NCBI GenBank assembly: GCA_940671915.1
Contig: CALNVZ010002974.1
Coordinates: 21,331,625-21,395,624 of the forward strand
Origin: Paracentrotus lividus
Taxonomy: Eukaryota > Echinodermata > Echinoidea > Camarodonta > Echinidae
DNA: 64,000 bases
Reading direction: 5' to 3'
A program made the position numbers and the translations under genes. The notes beneath the pieces are model-generated. The model did not search any database, had not been told where the DNA came from, and saw only the letters and a program-made list of their open reading frames with translations. Numbering within the stretch: position 1 is the stretch's first letter; each line of letters starts with the position of its first letter. Shown in pieces: positions 49,978-60,628 of this stretch.

Positions 49978-52900
49978 TCACGTTGCCATGGCGATTCCTC
50001 CACCAGCGAGGAGCAGGTTGCACTTGGAGAAGGAGAGTTTGTGAATATGAGTCTGTCTTGATGAAATAGATGCCATCTGTTCTCCAGAATGTCCCCCACT
50101 ATCAGGCCTGTCACATACAAAAAAGAAAACTTGGTATAATTACATGAAATATATTGGACATTGTTAGTGAAACACTCGTGAAAGTCTGGGGCACAAATTA
50201 CTCCGGCACCCAAATGGCATGGTAAAAACCCAGCCGTTCTGCCTCTACCAGACAGCTGCCTTCAGCCTCTACAAAGGGTAACATATTTGTCTTTCAAATT
50301 TAAATCGGATGATAATACATATTTCATAAAAGAAAACAATGCAGGAGATTACAAAACATTTTATTTGTACCTTTCATAATGCATGCCCTACAAGCCTTCA
50401 TTATCATCAGTTGCATAATTTTCCTTGAGGGTCAACAACTTATTATTCCCTATAAGCTATAGCACGCACTATGAGTGAAAAATTAAATAAATATTGAACT
50501 GAACGATGATTCCCAAGCATGGGGATGAATAAGGATTAATTTTGTAATCCCATGAAAATTCTAGTTTGAGGTTTGTAATTACTTTGAAAGAGAAACACAG
50601 TTACTAATGCACAGTGTTGAGTACACTCTTTTCGACCAATCTCACTGGATTGGACAATAAGGGTGAGCTTGCACGCATGTACTATGAAACGCACAAAATT
50701 GTGCCCAAACACAGCATATACAGTTTGGAATAGTTATCCAAGATACTTACACTGTGTGCTTCACACCTTGTCTGATGTCCCACAGCCTTATAGTGCAATC
50801 AGCCCCACCTACAAAAATGGAACAAAATATTTGAAAAACTTGGAGTTGTCTGATAATCTAACACTCCCACTCTCGTTATTATAAAGTGCTTGGGACTGTG
50901 AGAACTACCTTGATATGATAAGTTGCTGTTGTGTCCATATTCATTATAGTGGGAATGGACTGTAATGTATCATTAGCCTCATCTTCACATAGAGAATAAA
51001 ACATTTTAACCTGAAGTACACAATGCAAATATTTGTAATTAAGAGAAGACATTTATTTGATTTGATTCATCATAGTTTTTATGAAGCAAAATACACACAA
51101 AAAAAAAAAAAAAAAGCAATGAAATTGGATTTCCTTTATTGCCATACATGTGTAAAAAAACACAATTACAGTGTAAAATAGACATTCAAAATCAGTAATT
51201 AATTCTACTGTCTTTTAACATAAACAATATAATTAAAGTTGTAATTATTCCAACTTATACACGGTAAAACTACTTGCTTCCTGATCAATGAAAATCTGAA
51301 TGATTATATTTGTGACCTGTCAGCTCAAAACCACAAAAAAAAACAAGAAGTCATCAGTATTCATTGTGGGGGGCTTTATGTTTGGTGACGACATAGATTT
51401 CAAGCTTTAAAAAGATATCAAATGCTTGTAAAGTATATCACAGACAAAGAGCTTTTAATGATATCCTGTGTAGAGATACCCATTTTCTCCTATCATTTGC
51501 AAATTAGTGGTGGTGTAAAGCAATGCAAACTATTTTACGCAAGTTTTCCTTAACCCTAATCTGCCCGGGGGGCGCTAATTTAGCCCCCCCCTCGACATTT
51601 TTCGCGATAAATTTTTGACGCGAGAAGCTAATGCCGCGGCGCTTCATGAGTTTTTTCTTTGAAGTCTTGCGCATCTTTTGAGACCAAAATCGCGACCCCC
51701 GGGTACCTGGTTCGCGAGTTACGCATAATTTTGTACACGTGCGTCAGACCCAAAATTGCTCAAAAACGTGATTTCATGTACAAAGTCAATACAAATTGTG
51801 TTTTCAGCTAAAATTCATAAATAAATGATTAATCTTGCTTTTATTGATAATAATCATTTGATTTGCTGCTATTTATGACCAAAATAATGTCGTGGATCAA
51901 TTTTGTCGAAAAAACAATAGAAATAAAAAGGTTAAAAAACAAAGAAATACATAAGAAATTTAAAAAACAATAAAATACATAAGAAATTACTTTGGATACT
52001 GGATTTTTTTTTCAAGTACAATTGATAGGAATACTATAAAGAACATTCACACCAAAAATTAGCATTCTAGCAGCTATATTTAGTGAATTAGAGGAAAAAG
52101 TATGATTTCATGCATAAATTAGCATAATTAGCATATATAATTAAAATCAAACATTTTTCGGAAAAATTAACTATGCAATTATGGAGATTACGCGACAGGG
52201 GACGTGCATGCCAATTTTTGTCGCGATTGCGTGGTCAACGGCGGAGATCTCAGGGGGGGGCTAAATTAGCCCCCCCCTGGGCTATACGTTTTCAAAAAGA
52301 GCCCGGGCAGATTAGGGTTAAACCATTAAAACACAATTCCAGAGTCAAGTAAACATATCAGAAACATAACAACGTAGACAGATTATATCACATTTTGCTA
52401 CCCACAGTTAAACCACAGATTTAGCTATGGCTTCACTGACAACACCCTTATGGGCTATAATGGTTAAAAGCCAACCACACTATTCTACAAAGTTAAAAAT
52501 ATCCCTTTATGATTTCTTACCAGAAGCTAGCATAGAGCTATCAGGATTAAATGCCAGCGAGTAGACAGTGTCTGTGTGTCCCCTCAATTCCTTCATTAAT
52601 CCACCGGTTGCTAAGTCCCAAACACGAACCCTACGATCTTCACCTATTAAACAAACAAAATACCAGGGTTAAACACCATATAGTAAGACAGTGTCTGTGT
52701 GTCCCCTCAATTCCTTCATCAATCCACCGGTTGCCAAGTCCCAAACACGAACCCTACGATCTTCACCTATTAAACAAACACAATACCAGGGTTAAACACC
52801 ATATAGTAAGACAGTGTCTGTATGTCCCCTCAACTCCTTCATCAATCCACCAGTTGCTAATGGCCCAGTCACATGTACACAACGCACGGACAGCGCTCAG

Positions 52901-55900
52901 AAAAAGTAGCAGTTTTGGGCAATGTGTCGTCTTGCGCTGGCTTGTAGCTGACACTCGTCGCTTACTCTTCGAGCGTGCTAGATGAACGCTTTTTGCTTCG
53001 TCGTTGTGCGCAGTTGTGCGTCTGAAATTTTGAGCATGCTCAAAAATCTTAATCGAGCTCGACGCATGTAAACGCCGACAGAGCGTCAGATATGCGCAGA
53101 GGGCGCAGCGCCAGCGCCAGACATGTGCAGAGCACGCAGCACCAGTGCCAGACACACGCAGACCATGCGTTATGCATTTGTGACATGTGTGTAGGTCTAA
53201 TCGTTGCGAATGCATTGCAAACAATCGAACCGTCAATGTAAGGGGCAACCACTTTTGTTCGCAGGTTGTGCGCTGTGCCTGCGCGGGTCATTCGTGTAGA
53301 CAGCCAGAGCAATCTGTGTATTAGTTGGATGTTTTAATATGTGCGCAGTGTATGCGCTGTGGGGGCGCTGTGGGAGCGCTCTACATACGCATTAACTTCT
53401 CCAAAATCATCAGAAAGTTTGATGCACGATGCACAGAGCTTATTTTCAATCTTTTTGTGCGATTGCCATGCGTTTTGCACATGTGACTGGGCCATCAGTC
53501 CCAAACACGAACCCTACGATCTTCACCTGTTAAACAAACAACCAGGATTAAACACCATGGAATAAACAAACATAATACTATTACGGTGGTATAAATGTAT
53601 TCGGTAGCAAATAAGTGTGTTCTCATTCAAGTGGGCCTATGTTATATATATTTCATCATGCTCAGAATATTGCACTATGGGTTATAAATTGGGCCAGATA
53701 GAGTAGTAGAGAACTTGAGGTGGTGATACACAAGCTGGTGGTTCGTAAGAAGATCTAGTGTAGTAGGAAAGTATTAGTAATGTATTGTAAGCTTTCCTAT
53801 TATTTTAATGCAATTTATGATAAATATTGTAGCAAAAAGTTCCACCGTAAAGGATTGCTCTTTAATTTCCCAAATAGACATAAAATGACCCAATATATAC
53901 CCCAAAACAGCTGTAATGTTTGAACCAAACAATTCGTGTAGTCCTATACCATATTTTTGTGTTCAATGCAAGTGACTCAAAGCAGAATTGGGTTCATTTC
54001 TTTATATCATTTTGGTGTTTCTAAAACCTCAGAAACAAAATAATTCTTAGGTCAAATAATCTCAAGCCTTTCAAAGCACTTTTAGACATTGTCTACCATA
54101 TTCCAATCTCATGCCCAGAACAATAATTTCAGTTTAAGTGGATGATTTCTTACCTGCCGATGCTAGGTACTTCCCATTCGGAGCAAAAGCAATACATAAT
54201 ACCGAGCTCTGCAAAATAAATCAAAATAGAAGATCAAATAAACTAGTTAGTTACAGACAGTAGATCGTGAGCTCCCATGGGTAATTTGACATCATGGATG
54301 CTTACCCAGTAACAGGTGTTTCCCATCACCTGACCATTACCAGATCTCATGTAATGCCTTGTTTATTCCACCCGTCCCTCAATCTGGAAAAGTAATTAAA
54401 TCGCACTTTCCCTAGCCCGAGAATGCCCGAAGCTGTCCGGGGTAGGACAGATTGTTTTGCTGTGGTCCAGAAATTTAGCTTCAAGATAGGTATTTCCAGC
54501 CCTTTTCACAAGTCTGGGATCAGCAAATTATGATCCACTCCCCATCAATGCTGAAGCCTCTATGTCTTTAAGCTAGTTCTGTATGTGTACAGTCAGTGAT
54601 CCATAGGGATTTCAAAAAGACTTTTTATACATTGACACTTCAATGGTATTCAAAGATGTAATGCTTATTTTCATACAGCTATTTGAATATACTTTCTAGA
54701 GAGAGGTATCAAAACTAAATTGCATTCTGATTGGTAAGCATAACTGGTTCCTTCAAATTGGTCATTCAGTGACTATTTTATCTTGTACATTACAAAGCTC
54801 AAATACTGAACCCATTATCACATTTTGTTTTTAATACTAATGAAATAACGTTTCGAAAATGCATAAGATACATTTATATAAAATAATGAATATTACTTGT
54901 ATTTGTTTCCTAAAAAATATTTGGAAGCTTTGGGCAATGACGATATCAAGTAGAACAAAATAAATGCAAAGTGAATTAGGTAATAATTATTATGCGCTAT
55001 AGAAATCTAATATTAATATTAATTTTATTAAACCAATATTTGAGAAAATATGAAAAAAGCATTGCACCAACCTTGTGTCCTGTGAGTAAGCGCACAGACT
55101 TGCCCTGAGTAATGTCCCATAGTCGAATGGTCTTATCATTAGATCCAGTCGCTACATACTTGCAGTTCGGATGGAATTTGACGCACTGGGATAAAGACAA
55201 GAAATATGAATATCAATTATGATAAACCGAGATGTTTGTTGAATTCTTATTCAGAAAGTCTACAATTCACATCAGGCTGCTACATACTTGCACTTCGGAT
55301 GGAATTTGACGCACTGAGATAAGGACAGGAAATATGAAGATTAAATAAACTAAGACATTTTTTGAATTCTTATTCTGAAAATCTACAATTCACATGAGAA
55401 CAGGCTCATCAATACTTTCTACTTTAAATTACAGTCTGACCTTACTTACACAGCCATCCTTTAACAGGCTATGAATTGCGACCTGAGTCTGTCTTTATGT
55501 CCTTATTAAAATTACAATGTTGAGGGCATAGAGCATATTTTAAAGGGATCATTTAATTTCATTCAGGTTCTAAAAAAAAAAACTCTTCCAGCTAATGCTG
55601 TAATCATAATTACAAACCTTTAGGTCAGAAAGGAATCGCCTAAGACTTTGAAGGCAATTAGATGCTTAATTGCCGAGATATTGATGGTTGAATATCACCA
55701 TAGTCATAAACAAGATGAATCCTCGACCGCGCGGTCGAAATATATGCCTCCGCCATTGCCAGATCAGAAATATACAGCACATTCATCTATTCATTTTCCT
55801 TTATACAAAGACATCTTCGACCTTGACTTTTGACCTTGTGACCCCAAACCTTATAAGATCATAGTCCCTCCTAAATTTTTTACCTACACACTCCAAAATA

Positions 55901-58900
55901 TAATAAGATCGTCTTCATATGGCGACAACTAACACAATACATGAAATTTCACAATTTGAATTCTGTGGCCCTTGACCTTTGACCTACATACTCCAAAATC
56001 TGTTCAGATCATCTTCCTATGGTGATATATATACCATCCTGAAGTTTGAAGTTAATATCTCCAGTGGCTCTTGAGATATCGCAATAACGATCTCAATACA
56101 TGGAATTTCACAATTTGACCTCTGTGACCCTTGACCTTTGACCTACATACTCCAAAATCTAATCAGGTCATCTCCTCATGGTGATATATACCATCCCCAA
56201 GTTTGAAGTTGATATCTCAAGTGGTTCTTGAGATATCGCGATAACGAGCAAACGGGACGGACGGACGGACGGACAGACGGAATGACGGACGGACGGACAG
56301 ACGGACGGACGGACAACCCGAAAACATGATGCCTCCGGCACCACCTTCGGTGGCGGAGGCATAAAAAGCATTCCTAGGTACACTTAACTTAACACTGCAG
56401 TCTATGGAGGGAAAATAATCCCTTTTTTTACTTGTTGTGAAGCAAGTAATGATGCTTACGAAATGAAAATTTTCAAGGTTACTTCTTGACACATGATTAC
56501 ATGCATTGACAGCTTGTAGAGCCCCACAGCTCTGATTTTTGCAAACCTCCATAAGTTTATAATATCGTTGTTTTGAAAAATAAAATTGTTGCTCACATCT
56601 ACATCCATGAGATGTCCTGATAGTACTCTAATAGGATAGGTTCTTTCCGGGGTCCAGAGTCTGGCCGTCTGGTCCTTTGAGGCCGTACAGAAATACACTC
56701 CAAACAGGCTCACATCAAGGTCCCAGATAGGGTACTTGTGACCCCTGTACATAGCTACATTGGAGAATGTATTCATGCTCCATGCTCGAACTGAGGGAAG
56801 GAGAGAAAATATATTAAAGATAAGCTGTATCATGTTAAGATTACCGTTTTTATTGTAGTTTACAGTGTAATATAATTTATATTAATTAAATCTTCTAGTA
56901 TCAATTACAAGTTCAAATCTTTGCTGTTATTACAGCTTTTATCATCAGTTTTGTACTGTTTTCTAACTATATTATTTGTGTTAAAGGGTCCATGCAGTAT
57001 GCACTACTTTTTTTTTACACAGTGCAATGAGAGCTACACATTTCTTGGGGTATGCATATTTACGTTGTTATAATAGTAATAATTGAAGTGAACTAAATTG
57101 AATTGAGTGGATTTAGACGTACAATAATCAGGCACAATGTCATGCTTTCAAAATAGTTATTTCTATGATATTGATTTTCTATCATTATCCACACTGATGA
57201 TTCTACCTTTTACTCTTAAAATACAGAGAAATCAAGTTTACATAATGACCAGAGGTAACATTACTGGTGATGTAATATCTATTTGGCACACTTTACTGAA
57301 AATATAATACCGACGTATTTGCTAAGTGGACAGAGGTTCCACCTCATAATTGGGAGGTCGTGGGTACGCAACCCGAGGCGTTATACCAAAAGACGTTAAA
57401 AGATGGGAGAGATAGAGCAACGTCAATCTGTGGCTGCTCAGTGACTGCCGGGCTCATGATCAATTTGGTACAAAGAATTTCCGTTTTGGACAATAAAATT
57501 TGGAGCATGGAGAATAAAAAGATTGAATAAGAAGAATATCTACCTGTGGCATCTCCTGATGCAGAAAGAAGCAGAGGAGCATCTGGTATGAAACAGCTAC
57601 TATATATGGTATCACTGTGACCTCTCATGACCTTACACTCTGACCCAAGACTGGTATCAATGAGAAAATAACATAGAAATATGACTATATATGGTATCAC
57701 TGTGACCTCCCATGACCTTACACCCAAGACTAGTATCAATAAGAAAGTAACACAAAAATATGACTATATATGGTATCAATGTGACCTCTCATGACCTTAC
57801 ACTCTGACCCAAGACTAGTTTCAATGAAAACATAGAAACATGAGAACAGTCAATTCGACTTATAGTGAGGTAATAAGGACAAAGCGAAATACCTCTCTGA
57901 AACAAAGTTTAATATACTGAAATTTGGGGGCAAGGAGAATTGCCATGTTATTACAAAAACTTGTTGCATGTTTGTTCATTATAATGGGCAGGGAATACAT
58001 CGGTCATAAAGTTGGAATGAAACATATTGGTCTTATCTCCCATTTGTTCCACTTATATTTGAACATATATTGACTAGATTTAAAACCATTTTCAAGATCT
58101 AGTGCCCTTTTTATTTGGTAAAGGCATGACTCCTAAATTCTTGAAGGTTAATAATCTGTATCACTGAAATCTTATATTGATGGAAAAGTTTTCTCATAAG
58201 CACAACTGATACATCTATATTTATATGATGACTTTCAAGCTTTATACAGCACTTTCAGAGAATCCCTTACAGGATTCCATTCTTACTTGTGAAAATGGTG
58301 TTGATTAGCAAAGTACGGCAAATTAATTCATTTATTTATTCAAAAATATTCAAACAGGACAACAAGATCAGATTGAGCAATATAAAGAGCTGTTTTACAC
58401 TTGTACCTGTTTTGATTTTGCCTTTTTTTTATCAGGACAATGAAATCTTCTTTCATTTACGAGACAGAAAACCTATTTCATCTGGGGAATGATTCAGCAT
58501 TCCATGCAAATACAGCTCCACTCTGATTGGAAAGATGCCATGTTGAGAAAATATTGCCAGAGAACATCACAAACTTTCAATATTAGCATACTAACCTATC
58601 TTCAATGACATTATCATGTAGACAATCACCAGCCATGCGGACCCGACTCACATCAGCATCATGGGATTGGGTTTTGAGTTTCTTAGGACTCAGACTCCAA
58701 ACCCTTACAGCTGAATCCTCAAAGCCACCGGCCAACATCTGAGAATCCTCGGAAAAACACACTGAACTCAGTCTACAAGAAAATCAAAAGAAAATAAATA
58801 AACAAATAGAAATAATTATACAGGCAAACTGGTCTATAGAGATTGCTTAAGGGGGATACATTAGAAGTTAATTTGCACAGCAGCAGTTATATTTTAACAT

Positions 58901-60564
58901 AATTCCTCAGCAACCATGACTAAATGAGGACTTCATCAATGTTTAATAAGCTCCCTACTATAAAAATAAGTTTGGTTACCCTTGGTAGGCATTTGTTATG
59001 TTCACACAATACCGTCAAGGTTTCAATTCCTAAGGTTTCTTATCCTCGAGAATTAAAACCTTGATGGCTAATCCTGAGTTGGGTTCACACAGAGCGCATA
59101 AAATTCTCGAGGTTAGGTAATAAAAAAAAAACAGCGAGAGACAAGAGTGGACCACCCAACGATCGAGGTTTTCAAGCCTAAACCCTAAGATATGTTGGGG
59201 TTATAATTCTTGACTAGTTCTTCAGGTCATAAACCCTGTGTGTGTCCTCAACTGCCTCAACTCCAAGTTGAATCAAAGTTACCCTCAATAATTTTTAATA
59301 AGCTCTCTAAGATAACAATCAGTTTCATTACCCTAGGTATGCATTGAGTATACTATAGAGGATGACGGAAGGCACCGAGGTTGATCCCCTATGCACCTCA
59401 TTAATGGTCGATAAGCTCCCTAAGATATTCATTAGTTTCATTACCATTGTCCGCTCTGCACCTTATCAATAAGGGATCAGGAGTTGATCGAACGAAACGC
59501 TCATTGTCAAATCTCTGCATCAGCCTACAAAGTGACATGGAGTGGACCCAGGTTCGAAAACCCAGTCACATCTCTTGGATGGTGACGTTAAAGGTCAGTC
59601 CCAGACGTAAATAATCATATATAAAGATAACAATTAGTTTCATTACCCTTGATATGCATTGAGTACACTATAGAGGATTACAGAAGGCACTGAAGGAGGT
59701 CCCCTCTGCACCTTCTCAATGGTTCCACGTAACTGAGTGAGAAACGCTTCCTTCTCAACCTCTCTCTTATCATCTTCCTTCTTCGGGGCATCACTGGTTT
59801 GCTTGGGAGCAGATGATGATGATGATGAGGAGGAGGATTGTGGGTATTCGTCTCCATGTTCTTGTAAGGATGTTGGCAAGGAGTATCGCACTATACATAA
59901 ACAAATAAAGGTTAGAAGGGATGAATGTGTGGCTATGGTCTTCACATACCCAATATTACATGGGTGGAGAGTGGTACATGTAGATTAATGCCTTGCCAAA
60001 GGATGTTAATGCTATGGCAGGGATTCATACCCTGGAACCCCTGTTATAAACAGTGAAAAAAAGAATGGGGGGGGGATGGTAGGGCGGCGGTGGCCACTCT
60101 TAAAGGGATGTAGTAAAATTGAACGACAATTCAAATTATAATTCATTGAAATATCTCATTTTGCCAATAGATCAGTCTGGAATCCCTTGATATTTACAAG
60201 CCAATTGCTTGCTATACTATCCAGATATCTACAATTTCATATCTAGATTTTGAAAAACCGTTAACGTAACGCTTTCAAACAGTACCTTCCTCCCGCGGCT
60301 CAGAACATATAGCGTATTCTTCGTTATCAAGTTCCTGTACTCACCTCTGCTGAGCCCCCTCCACAAAGGCTCACAACAGAGAGGTGGTGAGGAAGGCTGT
60401 ATACCTAACCTCATTTGTTTTCACTGTTTTATGAGAGTAAACAAACTTTCTACATGTGCAAGAGACATTGTTGAAGATTCAAATCTCCTTGTAGAAGAAC
60501 AACCTCTAAGGGGATATGCAAGCTATAATGAATGATGATGATGATGAGGTTGATGATGATGATA

Positions 60565-60628
<64 letters not shown>

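Noticed and set aside
52551-53312. ORFs of 144 and 161 codons
   Set aside because: They fall in the triplicated exon border and the GC-rich MITE; no domain or codon bias was seen.
56168-56383. ORF rich in P-S-V-R-P-S
   Set aside because: Translation of the ggac microsatellite within a repeat element.
57320-57373. Functional tRNA gene
   Set aside because: Only A- and B-box-like strings remain; no cloverleaf arms or anticodon could be built.
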